From JAGVSR01 sp963778225 (GTDB lineage Bacteria > Pseudomonadota > Alphaproteobacteria > Rhizobiales > Hyphomicrobiaceae): a stretch of 64,000 bases of DNA. Shown here piece by piece: positions 18,588 to 26,921 of the stretch (positions within the stretch are counted from its first letter, which is position 1; each line of letters starts with the position of its first letter). The notes under the pieces are model-generated. The model was not told the DNA's origin and made no database searches. It saw only the letters and a program-made list of their open reading frames with translations. The translations under genes and the position numbers were made by a program. Where the stretch lies: positions 80,202 to 144,201 of the forward strand of contig CAVZTR010000005.1 of the NCBI GenBank assembly GCA_963778225.1, in the 5' to 3' direction.

Positions 18588-18726
18588 GGCGTCCACCTCA
18601 TCGGTTAGCGCCTCCGGGCGCTATTGTGCAGCGCACAAAATAGATGGGTGGGGGCTGTTCGGCAATTTGTATTTTGGTCGATTGCCAGAAATACGTGAAA
18701 TGTCAGACCGTTGACGTCCAAATGCG

Positions 18727-19140
18727 TCAAACGGTTCGCCGCGCCGCTCTGCGGCCAGCCACCAACCAGTAAACCAAACCGGCGACGGCACCAGAAACAG
18801 CAAAGGCCCGCAGCGCCACGTCGTTGCGAAATGTCGGACCGACGTCGCCCGCGAGAACGGTCCAATATCCGCAAACTGCGATCGCCATCCCGGCCGCCAC
18901 ATAGGTCAGCCACCCGCGGAGACCGAAAACCTCGGTGATCCCGATGGCGATGATGGCGAACGGCAGAGCGAATGTTCCAGCTTGCGTCGCGGACATGGCG
19001 ATCAGCAAGGCGGCTGCTGCCGCCGCTTCCCGTGTTGCAAGCATCCCGCCCGGTTCGACCACGAACAGCACCTGCGTCGCCCCGGCCGCAAGGCATGCCG
19101 CCACATAACCCACCATGATGCCGATTATCGACCGTAGCAT
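18727..19140 (-). CDS. Small integral membrane protein, paralogue of the upstream gene
   Basis: A 137-residue, four-helix membrane protein (helices near residues 5-25, 40-65, 75-100, 110-130). ATG 19140 starts at the first hydrophobic helix (LRSIIGIMVGYVAACLAAG). Its C-terminal part, GWLTYVAAGMAIAVCGYW followed by SGAVAGLVYWLVAGRRA, parallels SWLYYMIGGGVALGLLPIA and AGFAGGLVYWLLAGRSA in the gene at 19182, so the two are tandem paralogues. Function unknown. It is probably co-transcribed with that gene and rlmN. Confidence 0.7.
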   Translation of the reverse strand: MLRSIIGIMVGYVAACLAAGATQVLFVVEPGGMLATREAAAAAALLIAMSATQAGTFALPFAIIAIGITEVFGLRGWLTYVAAGMAIAVCGYWTVLAGDVGPTFRNDVALRAFAVSGAVAGLVYWLVAGRRAARRTV

Positions 19141-19181
19141 TTGCGCCCCCGCCTCAATCAACAGCCCTGCCCGGCGAACGG

Positions 19182-19610
19182 CTATGCTGACCGGCCAGCC
19201 AGCAACCAATAGACGAGCCCGCCTGCGAATCCCGCCGTAGCCAGCACTTGCCACAGCGCAGCAGGCGGCAGCGCGGACAGATCGGGCGTCCCCGCGAGCG
19301 TCGCGATCGGGAGCAGACCGAGCGCAACGCCCCCGCCGATCATGTAGTAGAGCCACGACCGAATGCGTGCGACCTCACCCACGATGACCAGCACCAGCGC
19401 CGGTATAATCGTCAGCCCCGCCAGCAGCAGCCCGCCCTGCACCGCAAGCTCCCAATAGGCTTCCACCGTCTCCGTACCACCTTCACGCCCACTCATGGCA
19501 GCGGTGATCTTCTCCAAACCCAGCGTGAGCGCGACGAAGATTGAAACCGCAGCAGCAATACAGAATGCGACCGGCACCAGAATAAGACGCCCCAGCGTGC
19601 GCAAGATCAT
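19182..19610 (-). CDS. Small integral membrane protein, tandem paralogue
   Basis: A 142-residue protein with four predicted membrane helices, starting at ATG 19610, six bases after the rlmN stop. This spacing indicates one transcript with rlmN. The second half is clearly homologous to the next gene (18727-19140). The N-terminal helix (LGRLILVPVAFCIAAAVSIF) and a central GLTIIPALVLVIVGEVARI are unremarkable. No function can be assigned. Confidence 0.72.
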   Translation of the reverse strand: MILRTLGRLILVPVAFCIAAAVSIFVALTLGLEKITAAMSGREGGTETVEAYWELAVQGGLLLAGLTIIPALVLVIVGEVARIRSWLYYMIGGGVALGLLPIATLAGTPDLSALPPAALWQVLATAGFAGGLVYWLLAGRSA

Positions 19611-19615
19611 GCGGC

Positions 19616-20836
19616 TCAGACCCCGTGGTCCGAAGCGCCGGCAGCACCACCGCGCTCGCTCGCGCGCAGCTTCTGGCTGTCCGACTTCAGCTGTCCGCAC
19701 GCCGCCAGAATGTCCCGTCCGCGCGGCGTCCGCACCGGGCTTGCATACCCGGCCTTGTTCACCACATCGGCGAACTTCTCGATCTGCGCCCAATCCGAGC
19801 ATTCGTACTCGGTGCCGGGCCATGGATTGAATGGAATAAGGTTGATCTTCGCCGGGATCCCCGCCAGCAGCCGCACCAGTTCGCGCGCATCCGCCAGGCT
19901 GTCGTTCACGCCTTTCAGCATCACGTATTCGAACGTGATACGCCGCGGATTGGACACGCCCGGATAGTTCCGGCATGCGTCCAGCAGTTCCGCGATCGGA
20001 TACTTCTTGTTGATCGGCACGAGCACGTCGCGCAGGTCATCGCGCACCGCATGCAGCGAGATCGCGAGCATCGTGCCCGCCTCCTCGCCCCAGCGTCCGA
20101 TCTCCGGCACCACGCCCGACGTCGAGAGCGTGATCCGTCGCTTCGACATCGACAGCCCCTCCCCATCGGAGGCGACATCCATTGCGTCGCGCACGTTGTC
20201 GAAATTGTAGAGCGGCTCGCCCATACCCATGAGCACGATGTTGGTGATCTTGCGCTCGCTCGTCGGAAGCATCGCTCCATCGCCTGGCGGCTCAGCGCCC
20301 GGCCAATCCCCGATGCGATCCTTCGCCACGAGGATCTGGCCGACAATTTCTTCCACTTCGAGATTGCGCACGAGCTTCTGCGTGCCCGTATGACAGAAGG
20401 TGCACGTCAGGGTGCAGCCGACCTGCGAGGAGATGCACAACGTGCCGCGATCCTCCTCAGGAATGTAAACGCACTCCACTTCGGGTGCGCGCGCCTCGTG
20501 CCCACGTCGCGGCAGCCGCAACAGCCACTTCCTCGTCCCGTCGATCGACACCTGCTCGGCCACGATCTCCGGGCGATCGAGCGTGTAAAGCTCCGCAAGC
20601 TTCGCCCGCAGATCCTTCGACACGTCCGTCATTGCGTCGAACGATGAAACGCCCGAGATATAGATCCACTTCCACAGCTGGTTCACGCGCATGCGCACCT
20701 GCTTCTCAGGCACGCCCGCAGCGCGTACGGCCTCGCCGAGACGCGCGCGCGTCATGCCGGCCACCGTCGGCTTCACAGCCGAAGACGTCTCGCTGGAAAC
20801 AGATGTCGCGTCGCGCGTGGGAAGTACGGCAACCAT
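19616..20836 (-). CDS. rlmN: Dual-specificity 23S rRNA / tRNA adenine-C2 methyltransferase
   Basis: RlmN is a radical-SAM enzyme that methylates C2 of A2503 in 23S rRNA and A37 of some tRNAs. The 406-residue protein has the [4Fe-4S] motif CTLTCTFC (Cys-x3-Cys-x2-Cys) near residue 155, the SAM-binding GMGEPLYNFDNV, and the C-terminal RGRDILAACGQL with the methyl-carrying cysteine. ATG 20836 (MVAVLPTRD) is chosen; the longer reading upstream is not supported. Two small membrane proteins follow in the same direction. Confidence 0.96.
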   Translation of the reverse strand: MVAVLPTRDATSVSSETSSAVKPTVAGMTRARLGEAVRAAGVPEKQVRMRVNQLWKWIYISGVSSFDAMTDVSKDLRAKLAELYTLDRPEIVAEQVSIDGTRKWLLRLPRRGHEARAPEVECVYIPEEDRGTLCISSQVGCTLTCTFCHTGTQKLVRNLEVEEIVGQILVAKDRIGDWPGAEPPGDGAMLPTSERKITNIVLMGMGEPLYNFDNVRDAMDVASDGEGLSMSKRRITLSTSGVVPEIGRWGEEAGTMLAISLHAVRDDLRDVLVPINKKYPIAELLDACRNYPGVSNPRRITFEYVMLKGVNDSLADARELVRLLAGIPAKINLIPFNPWPGTEYECSDWAQIEKFADVVNKAGYASPVRTPRGRDILAACGQLKSDSQKLRASERGGAAGASDHGV

Positions 20837-21132
20837 CGTCGTTAAATCCTGTGTTCGACCGCTTCGCCGCAGGCGAGTCGGAAGCGGCAAAGCAAAGAGA
20901 TCGAGGGAATTGGCGCGCTTCTCTCTATCCGTTTCCCGGCACTCAGGGAAGGGCGCGTGTGCAACCGATGGAGCTTGTGCCCTCACGTCCCCGGCTGACG
21001 CACGTGTGATGAACCGTGAACCCGCTTCTTGACCCGCGTCAAAGGCTCACGCGCCCGCTCTGGCAGGGTGCCGCCACCTGACACAAAAAGCGGCGCCCGT
21101 TGAATGAGGCCCCGCGCGCTCCGGAGGACACC

Positions 21133-21888
21133 ATGAACGAATTCGTCAAAGCCTTCACGCCAGCCGAGGCGCCCTGGTCGATCGAAGAATTCTCAGACCG
21201 CATGCGCGCCGTCGGCCCCGAGCGCTACCACGACCTCCACCCCTTCCATAAGCTGCTCCATGGCGGCAAGCTCGACAAGAACCAGGTCGCCGCCTGGGCG
21301 CTCAATCGCTACTGCTACCAGGAAGCCATCCCGCGCAAAGACGCCGCCTTCATGAGCCGCGTCCACGACCGTGACCTGCGCCGCGAATGGATCCACCGCA
21401 TTCAAGATCACGACGGCACGCCACCCAATGAAGAGGGCGGCATCGAGCGCTGGCTAATTCTCACCGATTGCCTCGGCTTCGATCGCGACTACGTCACGAG
21501 CATGCAGGGTGCACTGCCCGCCACGCGCTTCGCCGTTGAGGCGTACGTCCGCTTCGTCGTGGAGCAGCCACTCGTCGTCGCCGCGGCCTCATCGCTGACC
21601 GAGCTTTTCGCTCCATCGATCCACCGCGAGCGCATCGCCGGAATGCTGGCCAGCTATGATTTCGTGAACGACCGCGTCATGGCCTACTTCAAGCGCCGCC
21701 TCTCGCAGGCCCCGCGCGACGCCAATTTCACCTTCGAATTCGTAAAACAGAACGCCCGCACCCGCGAGCAGCAGGAAGCCTGCGTCGAGGCGATCCGCTT
21801 CAAGTGCAACGTGCTCTGGGCGCAACTCGACGCGCTCCAGCATGCCTATGTCGAAGGCCACATCCCGCCCGGCGCATGGCGCCCGTAA
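21133..21888 (+). CDS. pqqC: Pyrroloquinoline-quinone synthase
   Basis: PqqC performs the final eight-electron oxidation and ring closure in PQQ synthesis, without a metal. The 251-residue protein shows the family's helical core: DLHPFHKLLHGG, then NRYCYQEAIPRKDAAFMSR, RIQDHDGTPPNEEGGIERWL and AAASSLTELFAPSIH. CGGAGGA lies 8 nt before ATG 21133. None of pqqA, B, D or E is nearby, so the gene is an orphan here. A strong terminator follows. PQQ normally serves alcohol or glucose dehydrogenases. Confidence 0.92.
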   Translation: MNEFVKAFTPAEAPWSIEEFSDRMRAVGPERYHDLHPFHKLLHGGKLDKNQVAAWALNRYCYQEAIPRKDAAFMSRVHDRDLRREWIHRIQDHDGTPPNEEGGIERWLILTDCLGFDRDYVTSMQGALPATRFAVEAYVRFVVEQPLVVAAASSLTELFAPSIHRERIAGMLASYDFVNDRVMAYFKRRLSQAPRDANFTFEFVKQNARTREQQEACVEAIRFKCNVLWAQLDALQHAYVEGHIPPGAWRP

Positions 21889-21915
21889 AAGGCTCCTGAA
21901 CCCAGCGCAATGCAT

Positions 21916-21946
21916 GGAAAAAGGGGCACCTGCGCCCCCTTTTTCC
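21916..21946 (+). terminator. Rho-independent terminator of pqqC
   Basis: A 12-bp stem GGAAAAAGGGGC (21916-21927) pairs with 21934-21946 and ends in five Ts. The matching A run on the left makes it potentially bidirectional. Confidence 0.88.
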
Positions 21947-22030
21947 AATCCCGTCCGCGCGACCCTTGCAATCACCCGGCACAGCGGCTATGCCCTCCCA
22001 CCTGTCCCGGCCCCCGAGCCGGACCGGAAA

Positions 22031-22106
22031 GCCGCCTTAGCTCAGCCGGTAGAGCACGTCATTCGTAATGACGGGGTCGCGTGTTCGAGTCACGCAGGCG
22101 GCACCA
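22031..22106 (+). tRNA. tRNA-Thr (anticodon CGT), CCA encoded
   Basis: A 76-nt cloverleaf. The acceptor stem GCCGCCT pairs with AGGCGGC, followed by discriminator A and an encoded CCA. The D arm is TTAGCTCAGCCGGTAGAGCA. The anticodon stem CGTCA/TGACG encloses the loop TTCGTAA, so the anticodon is CGT (threonine ACG). The T arm GCGTGTTCGAGTCACGC is complete. Confidence 0.96.
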
Positions 22107-22130
22107 GTCCTCAAACAAACCTCACAAACG

Positions 22131-22160
22131 AAAAAACGCGCCCCGGTTTCCCGGAGCGCG
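22131..22160 (-). terminator. Terminator of the Gly/Tyr-rich secreted protein
   Basis: On the minus strand a 10-bp GC stem (CGCGCTCCGG with CCGGGGCGCG) closed by a GAAA tetraloop is followed by six Ts, 22 nt after the stop of the gene at 22183. Confidence 0.88.
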
Positions 22161-22182
22161 CAAAACTCGCTGACTGCGCGGG

Positions 22183-22482
22183 TTAGTAGCCATAGGGGCC
22201 ATAGTACGGGCTCGAGTACCCATAGCCGTAACCGCCATATCCGGGGCCAACGTAGACGCCGACAGACGGCCCGCTGCGATATCCATAACCCCGGCGGCCG
22301 CTGTAGAATCCGTCATCGTTGCCGCCGTAACGGCGGAGCTTCTCCCGCTCCTGCCGAGTGAGATAGCTGCCCTGCCGCTCATGCGCACGCGCACCTTCCA
22401 CGTCACCGATGCTATCGGCCTGAGCCGGAACAGCCGCCGCCAGTCCTGCAATAGTTGCGATTGCTAAAATCATCCGCTTCAT
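22183..22482 (-). CDS. Secreted Gly/Tyr-rich small protein
   Basis: A 99-residue protein. An AAGGAG seven bases before ATG 22482 decides the start over the ATG at 22488. The signal peptide KRMILAIATIAGLAAAVPAQA is followed by a charged helix (ARAHERQGSYLTRQEREKLR) and a tail of repeated Gly-Tyr (GPGYGGYGYGYSSPYYGPYG). Such tails occur in small surface or cell-wall-associated proteins; no function is known. It has its own strong terminator. Confidence 0.75.
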   Translation of the reverse strand: MKRMILAIATIAGLAAAVPAQADSIGDVEGARAHERQGSYLTRQEREKLRRYGGNDDGFYSGRRGYGYRSGPSVGVYVGPGYGGYGYGYSSPYYGPYGY

Positions 22483-22574
22483 GATCATCTCCTTGTTATT
22501 ATGATGAAATAATAACGCGGAGGCGAAGCGTCCGTTCCTGGACGATCCGAGCCATGGCGTGCTGAGAAAACCTC

Positions 22575-22844
22575 TCAGTCCGCATCCATTCCGGGCAAAG
22601 GTTCGCCATCTTGCATGCTCGGCGAGATGACGTTGCGATCGTCCTCGCGTTCCTGTTCCTCCCGAACGTCTTCCGGACTCGGATCGCTCTTCTCGAAATC
22701 CTCATATCCCGGCGCCTCTTCTGTACCGGGGAGGGCCGGCTGCTCCACCGTCCCCGCTTTTGGCTGGACGGGCTCTGCGCGAGCCGGAGCTTGCCATGCG
22801 AACATCGACACGGCCGACAGAGCGACAACGCACATCTTCATCAT
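22575..22844 (-). CDS. Secreted acidic small protein
   Basis: An 89-residue protein starting at ATG 22844 just after the gpsA stop, so it is probably on the tsaD-gpsA transcript. The signal peptide MKMCVVALSAVSMFAWQAPARA precedes a mature part that is mostly Asp/Glu/Pro (GYEDFEKSDPSPEDVREEQE). No domain is recognised. A GTG directly after the gpsA stop (22856) is the alternative start. Confidence 0.6.
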   Translation of the reverse strand: MMKMCVVALSAVSMFAWQAPARAEPVQPKAGTVEQPALPGTEEAPGYEDFEKSDPSPEDVREEQEREDDRNVISPSMQDGEPLPGMDAD

Positions 22845-22856
22845 GATCAGCCTCAC

Positions 22857-23852
22857 TCAATCTTCCGCTTTAAACGGCCGCTGCATCAAACCGGCAATCG
22901 CATCATCCACCGTGACGCGGCCCTCGATGATGGCATGCACCGCCTCGGTGATCGGCATTTCGATGCCTTTCTCATGAGCCAGTCGCACCGCTGCCGCCGC
23001 AGTATAGACGCCCTCGGTCACCGCCACGCGCGCGCCGAGAATTTCCGCCAACGGCTTCCCCTGTCCCAGCGCTCTGCCCAAGCTCATGTTGCGCGACTGC
23101 GGTGACCCGCACGTCAGAATGAGATCGCCGAGCCCCGAGAGCCCCATCATGGTCTCGGAGCGAGCGCCCAGCGCCTCTCCCAGCCGCCTCAACTCCGAAA
23201 AACCGCGCGTGACGAGCCCGGCATGCGCACTCGCGCCAAGGCCCTTCGCATCGACAATGCCGGCTGCGATCGCGAGCACGTTCTTCAACGCACCACCGAT
23301 CTCGACCCCGATCGTATCGCTCGACCAATAAAGCCGAAACTGCCGGTATCCCATGCGCTCGGCGAGTTCCCGTCCCATGTCCTCCCGCTGACACGCGATC
23401 GTCAGCGCCGCCGGTAATCCGCGCGCGACGTCGGCGGCGAAACTGGGCCCTGAGAGCACGGCGAGCGTCTGGTCAGGCAGCACTTCGGTCAGCACATCAC
23501 CGAGCATCCGCCCCGTCGTCTGCTCGATACCTTTGGCACACAGGACGATCGGTTGGCCGGGCTTCAGCTGTGGACGCAACTGCTTGGCGATGGTCCGCAC
23601 ATGCTGCGCCGGCGCCACCATGAGAATGGCGTCCGCCGACGCAAGCGCCGCCAAGTCACCCGTTGCAGTCAATCCCGGATCGAGTGGCACGCCTGGCAGA
23701 AACGTCCGGTTCACATGCCGCGCGTTGATATCGTCCACCGTTTCCGCTTCACGCGCCCACAGCGTCACCCGCCGCCCCGCGAGCCGCAGCGTTTGAGCCA
23801 GCGCCGTGCCCCACGCGCCGCCTCCAATCACGCCGATAGACTCAATGGCCAT
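22857..23852 (-). CDS. gpsA: Glycerol-3-phosphate dehydrogenase [NAD(P)+]
   Basis: GpsA reduces dihydroxyacetone phosphate to sn-glycerol-3-phosphate for phospholipid synthesis. The 331-residue protein opens with the Rossmann motif GVIGGGAWGTALAQTL. It carries VLCAKGIEQTTGRML, VLSGPSFAADVARGLPAA and the catalytic-lysine motif GGALKNVLAIAAG. It follows tsaD on the minus strand, a widespread tsaD-gpsA pairing, and leads into the small secreted gene at 22575. Confidence 0.96.
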   Translation of the reverse strand: MAIESIGVIGGGAWGTALAQTLRLAGRRVTLWAREAETVDDINARHVNRTFLPGVPLDPGLTATGDLAALASADAILMVAPAQHVRTIAKQLRPQLKPGQPIVLCAKGIEQTTGRMLGDVLTEVLPDQTLAVLSGPSFAADVARGLPAALTIACQREDMGRELAERMGYRQFRLYWSSDTIGVEIGGALKNVLAIAAGIVDAKGLGASAHAGLVTRGFSELRRLGEALGARSETMMGLSGLGDLILTCGSPQSRNMSLGRALGQGKPLAEILGARVAVTEGVYTAAAAVRLAHEKGIEMPITEAVHAIIEGRVTVDDAIAGLMQRPFKAED

Positions 23853-23927
23853 GGTCTCCCCCTTCGCGACCGCGACTTTACGTGGCCAGCCCGCCCGCTT
23901 CCAGTCCGCCGTTTCCAGAACGATGGA

Positions 23928-25031
23928 TCAGGCCTTCACGCCCGCCCCAATCGCCGCCGGTGCGTGACTGTCGAGCGGCCATCGCGGCCGCGCCGCAGCG
24001 GATAAGTCGTCGACGTCGCCGAGCGCCAGCCGCTCCGCTCCCGCCCACGCGATCATTGCGCCATTATCGGTGCACAGCTGCGCGGGAGGAATGTGGAGCG
24101 AATACCCCCGTGAGGCGACCAGCGCATCGAGCCGTGCGCGCAGCGCCTTGTTGGCAGCCACCCCGCCCGCCACGACGAGCCGTCGCGGCGCGTCCGGCCC
24201 AAGCCTCTCCTCTGCAATGGTCATGGCGCGCCCCACGCGATCCGCCACCGCGTCCATGGCGGCCGCTTGAAACGAGGCGCACAGATCGGCCACGTCGCCA
24301 TCCTTCAATGGGACCAACTCCATCGCCTTGCGCCGCACCGCGGTCTTCAAGCCTGCGAATGAGAAATGTGCCTCCGCCCGCCCCGACAAGGGCCGCGGGA
24401 AAGCGAACCGCCGGGGATCACCGCCCGCCGCCAGCCGCTCCACCGCTGGCCCGCCGGGCTGCTCAAGTCCCAAAAGCTTGGCTGTCTTGTCGAACGCCTC
24501 GCCCAGCGCGTCGTCGATTGTCGTGCCCAGCCGCTCATACAGCCCCACGCCACGCACCAACAGAAGTTGCGTATGCCCCCCAGAAACGAGCAGCAGCAGA
24601 TACGGGGGACGTAGCCCCTCCGTCAGCCCGACGGTCAGCGCATGGGCCTCGAGATGGTTGATGGCCAGAAACGGCTGCCCCCCGGCAAGCGCGAGCGCCT
24701 TCCCCGTTACCATGCCGACAACCAGTCCGCCGACGAGTCCCGGCCCTGCCGTGGCGGCTATAGCGGACATGTCAGACAACGATTTCCCGCTGATTTGCAG
24801 GGCTTCTTCAATCAGCCGGTCGAGACAGGACACGTGCGCCCTGGCAGCGATTTCCGGAACGACTCCGCCATACTTGCGGTGCTCATCCCATTGCGAGCGG
24901 ACCACGTTTGAGAGCAGTGTGCCGGTCCCGTCCGCGGCCCGTTCGACCACTGCCGCTGCCGTCTCATCGCAGCTCGTCTCGATGCCGAGCACGGTCAGCG
25001 GCAATCCCGGAGGCGGAGTGTTGGGCGACAC
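23928..25031 (-). CDS. tsaD: tRNA N6-adenosine threonylcarbamoyltransferase
   Basis: TsaD, with TsaB and TsaE, transfers the threonylcarbamoyl group to A37 of ANN-decoding tRNAs. The 367-residue ASKHA-fold protein begins VLGIETSCDETAAAVV and has the metal-binding HLEAH in AINHLEAHALTVG, plus LLLVSGGHTQLLLV and VVAGGVAANKALR. It is divergent from hemC (124 bp between starts), the conserved alphaproteobacterial arrangement. Confidence 0.97.
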   Translation of the reverse strand: MSPNTPPPGLPLTVLGIETSCDETAAAVVERAADGTGTLLSNVVRSQWDEHRKYGGVVPEIAARAHVSCLDRLIEEALQISGKSLSDMSAIAATAGPGLVGGLVVGMVTGKALALAGGQPFLAINHLEAHALTVGLTEGLRPPYLLLLVSGGHTQLLLVRGVGLYERLGTTIDDALGEAFDKTAKLLGLEQPGGPAVERLAAGGDPRRFAFPRPLSGRAEAHFSFAGLKTAVRRKAMELVPLKDGDVADLCASFQAAAMDAVADRVGRAMTIAEERLGPDAPRRLVVAGGVAANKALRARLDALVASRGYSLHIPPAQLCTDNGAMIAWAGAERLALGDVDDLSAAARPRWPLDSHAPAAIGAGVKA

Positions 25032-25154
25032 GGGTTTGCGGATCCTTGATCCAAGCCCTTCGGCGGGTTTGCAAATGAGGCGAAGGCAGGTCTAGAAAGG
25101 CGGCCAAGCCGTCCTTGAGACCACCTGCCTCGCCTACCACCTGGAGAAACGTCC

Positions 25155-26079
25155 TTGCAAGAGCGCCACGTCCGCATCGGAACGCGCGGTTCCGCCCTCG
25201 CGCTCGCCCAGGCCCATGAAGTCCGCGCCCGCCTCATGGCTGCCCACGGCCTGCCCGAGACCGCATTCGAGATCGTCGTCATCAAGACGACCGGCGATAT
25301 GATCCTCGACCGCCCGCTTGCCGAAGTCGGCGGCAAAGGTCTTTTCACCAAGGAAATCGAAGAAGCCCTCTTCGAGAAGCGCATCGACTTGGCCGTCCAC
25401 TCCATGAAGGACATGCAGACGGCACTCCCAGACGGCCTGACAATTGGCGCCACGCTGCCGCGAGAAGACGTGCGCGACGCCTTCATCAGCCTGAAACACA
25501 AGAGCTTCGATAGTCTTCCCGAGGGCGCTGTCGTCGGCACCTCGTCACTCCGCCGGCAGGCGCAGATCAAGCGCATTCGCCCCGATCTTCAGATCGTCGG
25601 ATTCCGCGGCAACGTGCAGACCCGCCTGACCAAGCTGCGCGATGAAGTCGCCGAGGCGACCTTCCTCGCATGCGCCGGCCTGCGCCGTCTCGGCCTTGCC
25701 GATCACATCACCGCTGCCGTGCCGATCGAGAGTATGCTGCCCGCAGTGGCGCAAGGCGCCATCGGCATCGAGATCCGCATCGACGACGAGGACACCGCCG
25801 CCCTCATCGCACCCATGAACGACGAGACATACCGCCTTGTGCGTCACCGCCGAGCGCGCCTTCCTCGCCACGCTCGAAGGCTCCTGCCGCACACCCATCG
25901 CCGGCTTGGCGCGGCTCGAGGGCGGCACGCTCACATTCAAAGGCGAAACGCTCTCACCCGACGGTCGCCTGCAAGTCGTCAGCACGAAGACAGGTCCCGC
26001 CAGCGCCGCAGCTGATCTGGGCGTCACCGTCGCCGACGATATTCTGAGCCGCGGCGGCCGGGAGGTCCTGCAGGGCTAG
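25155..26079 (+). CDS. hemC: Hydroxymethylbilane synthase (frameshifted in this sequence)
   Basis: HemC polymerises four porphobilinogens into hydroxymethylbilane. TTG 25155 follows GGAG by 8 nt. The first frame has IGTRGSALALAQAHEVRARL, VVIKTTGDMILDRPLAEVGG, HSMKDMQTALPDGL and GTSSLRRQAQ, and is sound to about 25835. One base later the reading goes on as LCVTAERAFLATLEGSCRTP, including the cysteine that binds the dipyrromethane cofactor, and ends at 26079. One extra base near 25832-25837 explains this. Repaired length is about 307 residues. hemD starts 5 nt after the stop. HemC is essential for haem, so a true mutation is unlikely. Confidence 0.92.
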
Positions 26080-26083
26080 CGCG

Positions 26084-26821
26084 ATGCATATCCTCGTCAC
26101 GAGACCGGAGACGGAAGCGCCGAGGACCACGCGCAAGCTCGAAGCGATGGGCCACCGCGTCACGATCGCGCCGCTTCTCGACATCGTGACGCAAACCCCG
26201 CCCTTGGATGTGTCGGGCGTGCAGGCGCTGGTCATCACGAGCCGCAATGCGGTCCACGCTCTGGCAGCCCACCCGCAGAAAGATGAACTCACCGCGCTGC
26301 CCGTCCTCGCCGTCGGCAAAAGCACCGCCGCCGCCGCCCGCGATGCGGGCTTCCGGGTCACGCTCGAGGGCAATGCTGGCGGCGCGGACCTGGCCACCCT
26401 GATCGCAAACGGTCTCGACCCCAACGCCGGCATCCTGCTCCACATCAGCGGCGAAGCCATCGCCTTCGATCTCGAACAGGCCCTGACGCCCGCAGGCTTC
26501 ACGGTCCGCCGCGCTGTCGTCTACCGCAGCCGTCCCGCCACAGCGCTGCCTGCAGCCGTCGCTGCATCCTTGCGCGCCGGCGATCTCGACGCAGTGCTGT
26601 TGATGTCCCCCCGCACCGCCACCGCGTGGTGCGCCCTCGTCGATGCGGCCGGCCTCGGCGAAAAAGCACAAAGCCTCGTGCATCTCTGCCTGTCCTCCGG
26701 CGTTGCCGATGCTGTCGGTTCCCTCAACCCGTCACGCATCGAAATTGCCGTTAAGCCCAACGAGGAAGAAATGCTTGCCCTCGCCGCCCGCTTATCGTCA
26801 AGTTCGGCCGATAGTCGCTAA
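26084..26821 (+). CDS. hemD: Uroporphyrinogen-III synthase
   Basis: HemD closes and inverts ring D of hydroxymethylbilane to give uroporphyrinogen III. The 245-residue protein begins MHILVTRPETEAPRTTRKL, has GVQALVITSRNAVHALA, and ends with the two-domain pattern (AVLLMSPRTATAWCALV). HemD is poorly conserved; identity rests on these motifs and its place directly after hemC and before Mic60 and HemY. Confidence 0.9.
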   Translation: MHILVTRPETEAPRTTRKLEAMGHRVTIAPLLDIVTQTPPLDVSGVQALVITSRNAVHALAAHPQKDELTALPVLAVGKSTAAAARDAGFRVTLEGNAGGADLATLIANGLDPNAGILLHISGEAIAFDLEQALTPAGFTVRRAVVYRSRPATALPAAVAASLRAGDLDAVLLMSPRTATAWCALVDAAGLGEKAQSLVHLCLSSGVADAVGSLNPSRIEIAVKPNEEEMLALAARLSSSSADSR

Positions 26822-26921
26822 CACCGGACAATCCAAGTATTTTCCGGCTTTGCGGCACGTGAGCCGTAACCTGCTGAAGCACCCGTCCGCGCTCCTGCCG
26901 CCCGCCCTGAGGCTGAACCTT

